Assembly (NCBI RefSeq): GCF_014638915.1
Contig: NZ_BMFQ01000003.1
Span: forward strand, 682,001 to 746,000
Length of the DNA: 64,000 nt
Source of the DNA: Xanthomarina arctica
GTDB taxonomy: Bacteria > Bacteroidota > Bacteroidia > Flavobacteriales > Flavobacteriaceae
Direction of reading: 5' to 3'
The notes under the pieces are model-generated. The model did not search any database and was not told the DNA's origin. It was given only the letters and a program-made list of their open reading frames with translations. How positions within the stretch are numbered: position 1 is the first letter of the stretch; each line of letters opens with the position of its first letter. Positions 38,283-47,326 of this stretch are shown here, in pieces. The position numbers and the translations under genes were made by a program.

Positions 38283-38915
38283 TTATGGGATATTCAAATA
38301 TTTATGCGTTTGCAAGGATACTTTCCACTGTGGATTTGCCATAACATAATCTACAATTTCCGGAACTACTTTATCTCGTTTGCTCCATTCTGGTTGCAAA
38401 TATAGAATGCAATCTTTATTTACTTTTGCTGCCTGTTCTTCTGCAAACTTAAAATCACTCTTGTTAAAAATAATACATTTTAACTCATGTGCTTTCTCAT
38501 AAATCTCTTCGGTTGGTAATTTTAATTTTTTAGGAGATAAGCAAATCCAATCCCAAACACCAGTTAATTTATAAGCTCCAGAGGTTTCAATATGCGTTTG
38601 TAGTCCGTTAGCTTTTAAAGCTGTTGTTAACGGATCCATATTCCAAGTTAATGGCTCTCCTCCTGTTACAACAATCGTTTTACTGTATTTTGTAGCATTG
38701 GCAACAATTTTATCAATCTCTGTTGGAGGATGTAAATCTGCCAACCAACTTTCTTTAACATCACACCAATGGCATCCAACATCGCAACCACCAATTCTTA
38801 CAAAATAAGCCGCCGTTCCTTTATGGAATCCTTCTCCTTGAATGGTGTAAAACTCTTCCATTAACGGAAGAAGCAACCCCTTATCAATCAGTTCTTGTCT
38901 TTCACTTTTTGTCAT
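38283..38915 (-). CDS. queE: 7-carboxy-7-deazaguanine synthase
   Basis: QueE is a radical-SAM enzyme that forms the 7-deazaguanine ring on the way to queuosine. The CxxxCxxC cluster motif is present as CDVGCHWC, with GGEPLTWNM and a substrate loop around FYTIQGEGFHKGTAAYFVRIG. I start at the ATG at 38915 (210 residues): an in-frame TTG nine bases upstream lies inside the promoter box. FolE at 16 kb makes the precursor of the pathway. Confidence 0.93.
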   Translation of the reverse strand: MTKSERQELIDKGLLLPLMEEFYTIQGEGFHKGTAAYFVRIGGCDVGCHWCDVKESWLADLHPPTEIDKIVANATKYSKTIVVTGGEPLTWNMDPLTTALKANGLQTHIETSGAYKLTGVWDWICLSPKKLKLPTEEIYEKAHELKCIIFNKSDFKFAEEQAAKVNKDCILYLQPEWSKRDKVVPEIVDYVMANPQWKVSLQTHKYLNIP

Positions 38916-38921
38916 AGTTTG

Positions 38922-38929
38922 CAAAGATA
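38922..38929 (-). promoter_or_regulatory. -7 box of queE, almost at the start codon
   Basis: The minus strand reads TATCTTTG, six bases before the ATG at 38915. Transcription would start at or next to that A, so the mRNA is probably leaderless. This decides the queE start. Confidence 0.6.
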
Positions 38930-39117
38930 TGAAACAGTATTCAGTAAGTAGTATACAGCAAACAGTTTTTCGGAAATCATTAACACCCTTCTATTCAATA
39001 GGGAAGCTAACTTTACTAATTATTAATAAATCTCTGACAACTAATTCTTAAATTGTTGAAAAGATTTATCTTCGGATTGACTCAAGATTAGTATTTTTAT
39101 AAAAATTTTCAAAAACC

Positions 39118-40656
39118 ATGAATAGACAGGAAGCGTTCTTTAGCCATATTGAAGAAGGGAACACGAACAAAGGTGAATATATTACCTTAGGTTCTGCCAT
39201 GTTAGATGGTAAAGCTATAAAAAATGCTTTTGTAAACATACCTTTAAAAACCATGAATAGACATGGTTTAATTGCGGGAGCTACTGGAACTGGTAAAACT
39301 AAAACATTACAAGTACTTGCCGAAAATTTAAGCGAAAAAGGTATTCCAGTATTACTCATGGATATTAAAGGGGATTTAAGTGGTTTGGCACAACCAAGTC
39401 CTGGTCATGAAAAAATAAACGAACGCCATGAACAAATAGGAATTCCTTTTGAAGCCAAAGGATTTCCTGTTGAAATATTAACGCTTTCTGCTCAAAATGG
39501 CGTAAGACTTAGAGCGACTATTAGTGAGTTTGGTCCTGTTTTAATTTCAAGAATTTTAGATGTTACTGAAACGCAAGCTGGAATTATTTCCGTAATTTTT
39601 AAATATTGCGACGATAACAAGCTACCACTATTAGATTTAAAAGATTTTAAAAAAATACTTCAGTATGCCACTAATGAAGGTAAAGAAGAATTTGAAGAAG
39701 CTTATGGCCGAATTTCTACATCTTCCACTGGAGCTATTCTAAGAAAAATTGTAGAAATAGAACAACAAGGTGGGGATATATTCTTTGGTGAAAAATCTTT
39801 CGACCCTCAAGATTTATTAAGAATCGATGAAAACGGAAGAGGTTACATAAATATTATAAGGTTAACAGATATTCAAGACAAACCCAAACTGTTTTCTACC
39901 TTTATGTTAAGTTTGTTAGCTGAAATCTATTCTACTTTTCCAGAACAAGGAGATTCAGGAAGACCTGAGCTCGTTATGTTTATCGACGAAGCCCATTTAA
40001 TTTTTAATGAAGCTTCGAAAGCCTTATTAAATCAAATTGAAAGCATTGTAAAATTAATAAGAAGTAAAGGTGTTGGTTTGTATTTTGTAACTCAAAATCC
40101 AACAGATGTGCCTGAAGCTGTTTTAAGTCAGTTAGGCTTAAAAATACAACATGCTTTAAGAGCTTTTACAGCAAAAGATAGAAAAGCCATTAAACTTACA
40201 GCACAAAATTATCCAGACACAGAATATTATGATACCGCTAGCGTTCTTACTTCTTTGGGTACTGGAGAAGCTCTTGTTTCTGCTTTAAATGAAAAAGGAA
40301 GACCAACTCCATTAGCAGCAACGATGATGCGTGCTCCAATGAGTCGCATGGATATTTTAACAGATTCTGAATTAGACAATTTATTAGATAATTCTAAACT
40401 TGTAAAAAAATACAACGAAGAGGTTGATAGAGAGAGTGCTTACGAAATGCTGAATGAAAAAATTGAGCAAGCAGAAGCCGAGGAATTAAAAGAAAAAGCA
40501 CGAAAAGAAAAAGAAGTTATGGAAAAGGCGGTTTCTAAAAGCAGAACCTCTTCTACTAGAAAAAGTAGCGCCATGAACCCAATTGTAAAAGTGCTTACAA
40601 GCGCTACTTTTATTAGAAGCGTTTTTGGCATCTTAACTAAGATGATGAAAAAATAA
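39118..40656 (+). CDS. HerA-like/DUF853 ATPase
   Basis: The 512-residue protein is a P-loop ATPase of the HerA-FtsK type (DUF853). It has Walker A GATGTGKTKT near residue 58, LLMDIKGDLSGLAQPS, Walker B LVMFIDEAHLIFNEASKAL near 285, and GVGLYFVTQNPTDVPEAVLSQLG, and ends in a basic charged tail. Family members are thought to be DNA-translocating or helicase-like ATPases, but their role here is not established. No NurA-type nuclease partner is next to it. It is divergent from queE and leads a same-strand run with the next three genes. Confidence 0.88.
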   Translation: MNRQEAFFSHIEEGNTNKGEYITLGSAMLDGKAIKNAFVNIPLKTMNRHGLIAGATGTGKTKTLQVLAENLSEKGIPVLLMDIKGDLSGLAQPSPGHEKINERHEQIGIPFEAKGFPVEILTLSAQNGVRLRATISEFGPVLISRILDVTETQAGIISVIFKYCDDNKLPLLDLKDFKKILQYATNEGKEEFEEAYGRISTSSTGAILRKIVEIEQQGGDIFFGEKSFDPQDLLRIDENGRGYINIIRLTDIQDKPKLFSTFMLSLLAEIYSTFPEQGDSGRPELVMFIDEAHLIFNEASKALLNQIESIVKLIRSKGVGLYFVTQNPTDVPEAVLSQLGLKIQHALRAFTAKDRKAIKLTAQNYPDTEYYDTASVLTSLGTGEALVSALNEKGRPTPLAATMMRAPMSRMDILTDSELDNLLDNSKLVKKYNEEVDRESAYEMLNEKIEQAEAEELKEKARKEKEVMEKAVSKSRTSSTRKSSAMNPIVKVLTSATFIRSVFGILTKMMKK

Positions 40657-40704
40657 ACACCCAAATTAATCTTTAAAATAATTTAAAATTCACCCCTAAT
40701 TAAT

Positions 40705-41256
40705 ATGAAAAAATCTATTTTCAGTTTAGCTATTATAACCCTTTTATTTGTTGCTTGTAAAAAAGAGCAAGACCCATTTCAAATTAGTAAACAAAATATA
40801 GGACTGTTAACAGATTCGACGCAAGTAAAAGAATTAAAAGCTGTTTTGGTAAACGATTCTGTTGTAGAAAGACTTCTAGACAAGGAATTTTCCTTTAATA
40901 GAACAGATATTGATGTTTTTGATAAAGCAGGAAACAAATTACTTACTTTAACACCAAAAGTACTTGTAGACTCTACTTCTACTATAGAAACAATTAAAAT
41001 ATTGGATTCTAGATTTAAAACGGACAAAGGAATTAGCACTAAAAGCACCTTTGCAGACATAGAAAAAAATTACAAAATTTCGAGTATTCAAAACACCCTT
41101 AAAAACATTGTGGTTTTTGTAAACGAAATCAATGCTTTTTTCACTATTGATAAAAGTCAATTACCTGCCGAATTACAATTTGACACAAGCAAAAAAATTG
41201 AAGCTGTACAAATACCAGGGAATGCAAAAATTAAATATTTCATGATTGGCTGGTAG
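40705..41256 (+). CDS. lipoprotein of unknown function
   Basis: A 183-residue product with a lipoprotein signal ending LLFVAC|KKEQD. The rest is soluble and Lys/Asp/Thr-rich, with an N-terminal GLLTDSTQVKEL segment and a C-terminal IPGNAKIKYFMIGW. I do not recognise the family. It follows the HerA-like gene by 48 nt and precedes the hexamer array. Cotranscription with both neighbours is likely from spacing. Confidence 0.7.
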   Translation: MKKSIFSLAIITLLFVACKKEQDPFQISKQNIGLLTDSTQVKELKAVLVNDSVVERLLDKEFSFNRTDIDVFDKAGNKLLTLTPKVLVDSTSTIETIKILDSRFKTDKGISTKSTFADIEKNYKISSIQNTLKNIVVFVNEINAFFTIDKSQLPAELQFDTSKKIEAVQIPGNAKIKYFMIGW

Positions 41257-41266
41257 ATATAGTGGA

Positions 41267-41348
41267 CAGTCACAGTCACAGTCACAGTCACAGTCACAGT
41301 CACAGTCACAGTCACAGTCACAGTCACAGTCACAGTCACAGTCACAGT
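41267..41348 (+). repeat. (CAGTCA)n hexanucleotide array, about 13.7 copies
   Basis: The 82-bp stretch is a perfect array of CAGTCA, ending CAGT. It starts 10 nt after the lipoprotein stop and ends 14 nt before the cupin start. Perfect identity suggests recent slippage or length change in the population. Open frames across it are an artefact of the six-base period. Confidence 0.95.
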
Positions 41349-41362
41349 AATAATTAAAACAA

Positions 41363-41737
41363 ATGCAAAAAAACAAGAAATATACCATTCAGAATTCACC
41401 ATTTATGGTTCCAACAACCGATGGTAAAATAATTAAGGAACATTTTGGAAATGCTACTCAAGGAGATTCTCAAATTAGTATCGCGCACATGGTTGCGCCT
41501 GCTGGTTGGAGCGAACCTTTTCAAACTCCAGAATTCGACGAATATACTTTTATTATAAAAGGAAAAAAGCAGTTTATAATAGATGGCGAAGAAATTATAT
41601 TAGAAGCTGGACAATCTATTAAAATAGAAAAGAACACCAGAGTTCAATATTCCAATCCCTTTACAGAGCCTTGCGAATACCTTGCTATTTGTTTACCAGC
41701 TTTTTCTCCGGACCTTGTAAATAGAGAGAGCGAATGA
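41363..41737 (+). CDS. cupin-domain protein
   Basis: A 124-residue single-domain cupin: the core includes PAGWSEPFQTPEFDEYTFIIKGKKQ, then IDGEEIILEAGQS. The first cupin motif keeps an Asp-Glu pair rather than the usual HxH, so metal binding is doubtful. The substrate is unknown. The end overlaps the next gene by an ATGA, so they are translationally coupled. The start is 14 nt after the hexamer array, which therefore forms its leader. Confidence 0.85.
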   Translation: MQKNKKYTIQNSPFMVPTTDGKIIKEHFGNATQGDSQISIAHMVAPAGWSEPFQTPEFDEYTFIIKGKKQFIIDGEEIILEAGQSIKIEKNTRVQYSNPFTEPCEYLAICLPAFSPDLVNRESE

Positions 41738-42561
41738 AAACAATCTTGCAAAAATTAATTGGTTTCATTGTAAACATTACAGGATTATTCTTTCCAAAAT
41801 TAGCTGCTAGAATGGCTTTATTTCTTTTTACAAAACCATTAAAAGGAAAACCAAACGAAAAACAATCCGATTTTTTAGAAACGGCCTTTATTGAAGAGTT
41901 AAAATTTAATAACATGCCAATCATGACATATCGTTGGCTTGGAGAAAAGCAGACTATTTTACTGGTTCATGGCTGGGAAAGTAATTCGGCTAGATGGCAA
42001 GTATTAATCACCAACTTAAAGAAAAAAGGTTATGGTGTTGTTGCCCTTGACGCTCCTGCACATGGTCGCTCAGGAAGCAATAGGTTTAATGCCATTATGT
42101 ATTCTGAATTTATAAAAGTAGTTTCAGATCGTTTCCAACCAAGTATTATTATTGGGCATTCGGTTGGCGGGATGGCTTCTGCACTTTTTCAACACACTTA
42201 CAAAAAGGAGCATATTCAAAAAATGATTTTTTTAGGAGCACCTTCAGAGTTTTCTGATGTTATAAAACGTTATACAGATATGATGAGTTACAGCAAACGA
42301 GTATCTAAAAAAATAGATTTAGTCATTAAAGACCGTTTCGGGAAACTTCCAGAAGCATATTCTACTGCTAATTTTCTAGAACATAACACCTCTCAAGGCT
42401 TAATAATTCATGATAAAACAGACAGAATTATTCCTTATAATGATGCCCTACTTATTAAAACCAAATACAAAAACAGTACGCTAATTACCACGGAAGGTTT
42501 CGGTCATTCTTTAGCTACAGACGAAGTTTCAAATTACATTTACGACTTTATAGACAACTAA
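41734..42561 (+). CDS. alpha/beta hydrolase
   Basis: A 275-residue alpha/beta hydrolase: the oxyanion motif LLVHGWESNSARW, the nucleophile elbow GHSVGG with Ser, the acid in the HDKTDRIIPY region and a likely catalytic His in EGFGHSLA. A hydrophobic segment (about 7-35) suggests membrane association. The substrate is unknown. It overlaps the cupin gene by 4 bp and ends just before the rluF promoter. Confidence 0.88.
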   Translation: MKTILQKLIGFIVNITGLFFPKLAARMALFLFTKPLKGKPNEKQSDFLETAFIEELKFNNMPIMTYRWLGEKQTILLVHGWESNSARWQVLITNLKKKGYGVVALDAPAHGRSGSNRFNAIMYSEFIKVVSDRFQPSIIIGHSVGGMASALFQHTYKKEHIQKMIFLGAPSEFSDVIKRYTDMMSYSKRVSKKIDLVIKDRFGKLPEAYSTANFLEHNTSQGLIIHDKTDRIIPYNDALLIKTKYKNSTLITTEGFGHSLATDEVSNYIYDFIDN

Positions 42562-42566
42562 AGTTC

Positions 42567-42574
42567 TATCTTTG
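42567..42574 (+). promoter_or_regulatory. -7 box of rluF, close to the start codon
   Basis: TATCTTTG ends five bases before the ATG at 42579. The predicted transcript start is the A of the ATG or the base beside it, so a leaderless mRNA is likely. The box lies just past the hydrolase stop codon. Confidence 0.6.
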
Positions 42575-42578
42575 CCTT

Positions 42579-43379
42579 ATGGAAGAAAATTTAAAACGTA
42601 TCAATAAGTTTTTAAGTGAAGCTGGATATTGCTCGCGTCGTGAGGCCGACAAACTTATCGATGCTGGTCGTGTTACAATTAACGGCGAGGTTCCTGAAAT
42701 GGGGACTAAAATCGGACCTAATGACGAGGTTCATGTAGATGGATCGTTAATAGAAAACACCAAACAAAAATTTGTATATTTAGCATTCAACAAGCCTGTT
42801 GGTATTGTTTGTACTACAGATACTCGTGTAGAAAAAGACAATATTATTGACTATATTAAATACCCAAAACGAATTTTCCCTATTGGAAGATTAGACAAGC
42901 CAAGTGAGGGTTTAATTCTTTTAACAGACGATGGAGACATTGTAAATAAAATTCTTCGAGCTAGTAACAATCACGAAAAAGAATATATTGTTACAGTAGA
43001 TAAGCGTATTTCTCAAACATTTCTAGAATATATGTCTAGAGGTATTTATTTAGATGAATTAGAAAAAACTACCAAACCGTGTACGGTAGAAAAACTAGGC
43101 TCGAACGAGTTTAGAATTATTTTAACACAAGGATTGAACAGACAAATTCGACGTATGTGCGAATATTTAACCTACGAGGTTGAAACCCTGAAACGTGTTC
43201 GAATTATGAATATCAAACTAGATATTCCAGTTGGAGAATACCGAGAATTAACGGCAACTGAATTTAAAGATCTTAACTTGCTATTAGAAGATTCTGATAT
43301 GCATTACAAAGAATCTAAAAAACCTTCTTCGACTAAGGAACCCAAAAAAACTCATACTTTTAAAAGAAGAAAAGAGTAG
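42579..43379 (+). CDS. rluF: 23S rRNA pseudouridine synthase F
   Basis: RluF modifies U2604 (E. coli numbering) of 23S rRNA. The 266 residues comprise an S4 domain (about 5-55, INKFLSEAGYCSRREADKLI) and the synthase domain with the catalytic Asp in FPIGRLDKPSEGLILLT. The RluF-type continuation includes NHEKEYIVTVDK, and the tail QGLNRQIRRMCEYLTYEVETL is also RluF-like. The basic C-terminal tail is low complexity. It is followed 44 nt later by the T9SS substrate gene. Confidence 0.93.
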   Translation: MEENLKRINKFLSEAGYCSRREADKLIDAGRVTINGEVPEMGTKIGPNDEVHVDGSLIENTKQKFVYLAFNKPVGIVCTTDTRVEKDNIIDYIKYPKRIFPIGRLDKPSEGLILLTDDGDIVNKILRASNNHEKEYIVTVDKRISQTFLEYMSRGIYLDELEKTTKPCTVEKLGSNEFRIILTQGLNRQIRRMCEYLTYEVETLKRVRIMNIKLDIPVGEYRELTATEFKDLNLLLEDSDMHYKESKKPSSTKEPKKTHTFKRRKE

Positions 43380-43423
43380 AGATTTTTGATTATTCCTTTC
43401 ATCCATTTTAAAAATTTTTCATC

Positions 43424-44977
43424 ATGATTGGTAGATTCATCACAACTCTGTCCGTTTTTTTTATTGTAAATCTGGTTTCATCACAAAACATTAGTTTAGA
43501 CACTACTTTTGGCACCGATGGCTACCAATTTGAGTATGGCGTTTTTAGTGGCAATTACATAACCTCTGCCATTTTATTACCTAATAATCAAACGCTAGTT
43601 GCCGGCACAAAGAATGCTAGTAACCAATTTTACATTTCTAAATATAATACAGACGGTTCATTTGATACAACATTTGGAACCAATGGATATGGCTCTACAA
43701 CTATAAGCTCCATTAATAACCAAAAAGAAGCTATTTATAAAATAGCCTTGCAACAGGACGGTAAAATTATTGTTGCTGGACAATCAGATATTGATCCGTC
43801 ATTATCTGGCTATTATTATAATGCTCTATTAGCTAGATTTAATGCAGATGGTAGTATTGACACATCTTTTGGAGATAATGGTTTTGTAAAAACAGATTTA
43901 GGTTCTAATGAAGATTATATTAGCGACATCTACATAACTAGTTCTACTCATATTTATGCAGTTTCTCACAGCACAGAATCTGACTCCGGAAATAATACGG
44001 CCCAGGTTTTAAAATATGATGTTAATGGTAATTTAGATACAAACTTTGGCTCTAATGGAATTGAGAATATAGCCTTAGATAATAACATCAATTTAACTTC
44101 CATTTTCGTACAAAGTGATGATAGCATCATACTTTCTGGATCTTTAATAGGAGTTACAAATGATAAGGATTTCCTTCTAGCAAAATTGAATAGTAATGGC
44201 AGTTTTGACACCTCCTTTGGAACAAATGGACTTGTAATTACAGATTTTGGTTATTTAAATGAATCCATAAACGAATTTGTAATTACAGACACAAAAATTA
44301 TAGCAGTTGGCACTATTTCGTCCACAGATTTTTTGCCACATATTGGAATAGCAAGCTATAATTTTGATGGTTCATTAGATACTAATTTTAGTACAGATGG
44401 TAAGCTTATTGAATCTCCAGACCATTCTAATTACAATACCTGTTTCGGGACAGATATTAATATAATGCCGAATGGTAATTTATTAGTTTCTGGTAATGCG
44501 ATTGGTAATAATAATTACGACTTATTACTTACAGCATATCACATCAATGGCACTAGAGACAGTAGTTTTGCCACAAATGGTCAGTTTTTACATCAAAATA
44601 GTACATTACAAGAATTCTCTAATGATGTCTTAATACAGGCTAATGGAAAAATACTTTCAGTAGGCGTAAAAACATCTTCGGCAAATACCAGTCCACAAAC
44701 AATGCTTGTCCGATTTAAGGACGCATATACTTTAAATACAGATTCTTTCGAATTAGATTCTCCTTTAGTACTTTACCCAAATCCAACCCGTGATATCGTC
44801 TGGATTAGTACAAAAAAAGATATTAAAAAGATTGCGATTTATTCTATTTCGGGTCAAATAATTAAAGAAATAGAAGGTTCAAAGACGTTTTCAACTAGCT
44901 TTTTAAACCCTGGCGTATATCTTGTTAAAATTACCAACGAGCATAAAAGTTATTTTTCTAAAATTGTAAAATTATAA
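43424..44977 (+). CDS. delta-60 repeat protein with type A T9SS sorting domain
   Basis: The 517-residue protein has a signal peptide (about 1-20, ending NLVSSQ) and about seven delta-60 repeats of roughly 55 residues (pattern DGSFDTTFGTNG), expected to fold as beta strands. The C-terminal sorting domain, from about residue 445, reads LVLYPNPTRDIVWIS, then GVYLVKITNEHKS. It would be exported by Sec and T9SS and attached at or released from the surface. The function is unknown. It is the second T9SS substrate in the window. Confidence 0.9.
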   Translation: MIGRFITTLSVFFIVNLVSSQNISLDTTFGTDGYQFEYGVFSGNYITSAILLPNNQTLVAGTKNASNQFYISKYNTDGSFDTTFGTNGYGSTTISSINNQKEAIYKIALQQDGKIIVAGQSDIDPSLSGYYYNALLARFNADGSIDTSFGDNGFVKTDLGSNEDYISDIYITSSTHIYAVSHSTESDSGNNTAQVLKYDVNGNLDTNFGSNGIENIALDNNINLTSIFVQSDDSIILSGSLIGVTNDKDFLLAKLNSNGSFDTSFGTNGLVITDFGYLNESINEFVITDTKIIAVGTISSTDFLPHIGIASYNFDGSLDTNFSTDGKLIESPDHSNYNTCFGTDINIMPNGNLLVSGNAIGNNNYDLLLTAYHINGTRDSSFATNGQFLHQNSTLQEFSNDVLIQANGKILSVGVKTSSANTSPQTMLVRFKDAYTLNTDSFELDSPLVLYPNPTRDIVWISTKKDIKKIAIYSISGQIIKEIEGSKTFSTSFLNPGVYLVKITNEHKSYFSKIVKL

Positions 44978-45091
44978 ACTCAGTAAATCAAAGTTTAGAC
45001 GCTTTCTACTACCAAATTTTAATTTTGAAATAAGGCAAAACTTTGAATTAAAAGTGCTTTCTTGTTTAAAGAAAACAAACCTTATAAAAAC

Positions 45092-45514
45092 ATGTCAAAT
45101 CTTAGTCCTTTTCACATTGCCATCCCAGTTCATAATTTAAGTGAATGCCGAAATTTTTATCGCGATGTTTTGAACTGTGAAGAAGGCAGAAGTAGCGACC
45201 ATTGGGTCGATTTTAATTTCTTTGGGCATCAATTGGTTATTCATTATAAACCAAAGTCTGAAGAAGAAGTACACACCAATTCAGTTGATGGAAAATCGGT
45301 TCCTGTGCCACATTATGGTGTGGTTTTACCTTGGGATACATTTCAAACCTTTGCTGAAAATTTGAAACAAAAGGATATTGACTTTATTATAGAACCTTAT
45401 ATCCGTTTTGAAGGTTTAGTTGGCGAACAGGTAACCATGTTTTTCTATGATCCTGCTGGAAATGCTTTAGAGTTTAAAGCGTTTAAAGATATGAATCAGT
45501 TATTTGCTAAATAG
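45092..45514 (+). CDS. VOC superfamily (glyoxalase-like) protein
   Basis: I start at the ATG at 45092 (140 residues, [13 protein letters not shown]); the frame is open upstream only to a TTG. The protein is one glyoxalase/bleomycin-resistance-type domain: [40 protein letters not shown] and [15 protein letters not shown]. Family members bind a metal and act on varied substrates, so the role cannot be specified. It is convergent with the esterase gene, with only 4 nt between the stops. Confidence 0.88.
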   Translation: MSNLSPFHIAIPVHNLSECRNFYRDVLNCEEGRSSDHWVDFNFFGHQLVIHYKPKSEEEVHTNSVDGKSVPVPHYGVVLPWDTFQTFAENLKQKDIDFIIEPYIRFEGLVGEQVTMFFYDPAGNALEFKAFKDMNQLFAK

Positions 45515-45518
45515 CATA

Positions 45519-47258
45519 TTACTTATAATGCCAGCTGGTTAAGTCTGCACCTTCTGGAGCAGACTCCATAATCCGTTTCATAATTTTTGGCACGTACATA
45601 CTATTATATCGCAATCTTGAAATATAGTTAGGATTTTCATGATCGCCATTCCAACAATGTTCAGCTCGATCTCCATATGCTACTTCCCCTTCATAATATG
45701 GATCTGTTGTACTTTCCAGAAAATCTTCCATTAAATAAACGGCATTATTCAAATAATAATTATCCATATCGCCACAATAAATATGAATTTTACCCTTCAA
45801 ATCATCTCCTAATTTATCCCAATCACGTTCCAATATATGTCTTAAATCGTAGTTTTCTTTCCAATATGTAGCAACTTCATGATTTATGTCTCCAGAATAT
45901 TTATCCCAAATAGGCTCAGGATAACCATCTGCTCCTTGAGGCGAATAAGTAGCTTCCCAAATATCGTATTGACCTCCGGATCGAGATTTATTTCCTAGAA
46001 CTAATTCTAAATGGTTTTCATCTTTTAAAGTTGCACTAATATTGCCTAAATAATCTCTATGCGCTGGAATCTCAACAGTGTTATGATTAGATTTTGCATA
46101 ATAAGCGTTTTCATCTTCATAGATATTAATTAAACAATAGGCTCTAAAATCTATTGGATCTGGACAAGCTGCAAAACAACCGTTATATTCAGTAGGGTAT
46201 TTTACTTGAACAGCCAAAGCTTCCCAACCACCTGTTGAGCCCCCATATAAAAATCGTGCCCATCCTTCTCCTTGGCCTCTAAACATCTTTTCTATATATG
46301 GAATTAATTCATAAGTTAAAGCATCTCCATAAGGGCCTTGACTTGCAGAGTTTACAGCATAAGAATCGTCGTAATAAGGCGTTGGATGTTGTATTTGAAT
46401 GATTAAAAATCTTGGATAATCTGGCTCATTCCAACGTTTATAAAAATTGTAGGCTTCTTCTTGTTCTATTATGTTATAACCGTCTACTCCAAAGCGATCT
46501 GAATATTCAGATTCTAAATTTGGATCTGGAGGAGAGGTTCTAAATCCGCCAAAATCGCTTGGAAAATGTCCTTGAAAAACCATAAGTGGATATTTGGCTT
46601 CGGGATGCTCCTTGAAGCCTTTTGGTAACAATACATGAGCTCCTATATACATATCACGTCCCCAAAATTTTGACAACAATTCCGATTTAATTTTCACATG
46701 TTTTATCCACTCTGTATCTTCGGGTTCTATTATTTCAGGAATAATTTGATCCATAACAAGATGGATACTTGGAACCGAATTTTCGGTAATTTTAATTTTA
46801 ACCGGTTTACTATATAAATTCCCAGGAGACTTGCTCCATTGTTGCCCTTCACCATTATCCATAGGTAGTTTAACCGTTTTTCCCGTAGACAAATTGAAGG
46901 TTTCGTAGACATGCAACACAGCTTGTGCATAATATTCACCTGGTTTTACATTGGATAATGATTCGTATGGAAAACCAAAAACGTCATCAGAAAACACAAC
47001 ATCTTGATTAGGTTTTAATGTTTCTACATTTTTTCCAAAAATAGGTTGAGCTTTTAAATCGTAGGCAACTTGAAATCGAGGTTCATCCTCATTATTATCA
47101 GCTAAAACAAGAAGTAATCTGCCATCCAGATTATCCAGATTCAGACTGTCAGAATAGGATACAGAAATATGAGACTCTTTAGATGTATCTGATGATTTGG
47201 ACTGGCAAGCTAGCACAAAAACAGAAAGTAGAATTGCGTATTTCGAAAAAGAATTCAT
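45519..47258 (-). CDS. lipoprotein esterase (Esterase D-like alpha/beta hydrolase)
   Basis: The 579-residue product has a lipoprotein signal ending VFVLAC|QSKSS. An N-terminal beta-rich region (about 30-200) precedes an alpha/beta hydrolase domain. In that domain PLMVFQGHFPSDFGGF is the early strand, LYGGSTGGWEA the nucleophile elbow (Ser of GGSTGGW), CGDMDNYYL may hold the acid, and EHCWNGDHE carries the probable His. The substrate is unknown; related proteins are annotated as putative esterases. It is upstream of no obvious partner; folD lies 68 nt further upstream on the same strand. Confidence 0.8.
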   Translation of the reverse strand: MNSFSKYAILLSVFVLACQSKSSDTSKESHISVSYSDSLNLDNLDGRLLLVLADNNEDEPRFQVAYDLKAQPIFGKNVETLKPNQDVVFSDDVFGFPYESLSNVKPGEYYAQAVLHVYETFNLSTGKTVKLPMDNGEGQQWSKSPGNLYSKPVKIKITENSVPSIHLVMDQIIPEIIEPEDTEWIKHVKIKSELLSKFWGRDMYIGAHVLLPKGFKEHPEAKYPLMVFQGHFPSDFGGFRTSPPDPNLESEYSDRFGVDGYNIIEQEEAYNFYKRWNEPDYPRFLIIQIQHPTPYYDDSYAVNSASQGPYGDALTYELIPYIEKMFRGQGEGWARFLYGGSTGGWEALAVQVKYPTEYNGCFAACPDPIDFRAYCLINIYEDENAYYAKSNHNTVEIPAHRDYLGNISATLKDENHLELVLGNKSRSGGQYDIWEATYSPQGADGYPEPIWDKYSGDINHEVATYWKENYDLRHILERDWDKLGDDLKGKIHIYCGDMDNYYLNNAVYLMEDFLESTTDPYYEGEVAYGDRAEHCWNGDHENPNYISRLRYNSMYVPKIMKRIMESAPEGADLTSWHYK

Positions 47259-47326
47259 AGGATTGGTTATTTCCGGAAAAGGTAAGAATTTTATGGTAGA
47301 AATAAAATCGCTCTTTTTCCGAAAGC

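Noticed and set aside
39118-40656. HerA-NurA repair or defence pair
   Set aside because: The ATPase is HerA-like, but its neighbours are a lipoprotein, a cupin and a hydrolase, with no nuclease partner.
41267-41348. CRISPR array
   Set aside because: The repeat unit is six bases with no spacers, and no cas gene is nearby.
41157-41402. Reverse-strand frames of Thr-Val or Cys-Asp repeats
   Set aside because: They are the translation of the (CAGTCA)n array; a period of six keeps frames open without selection.
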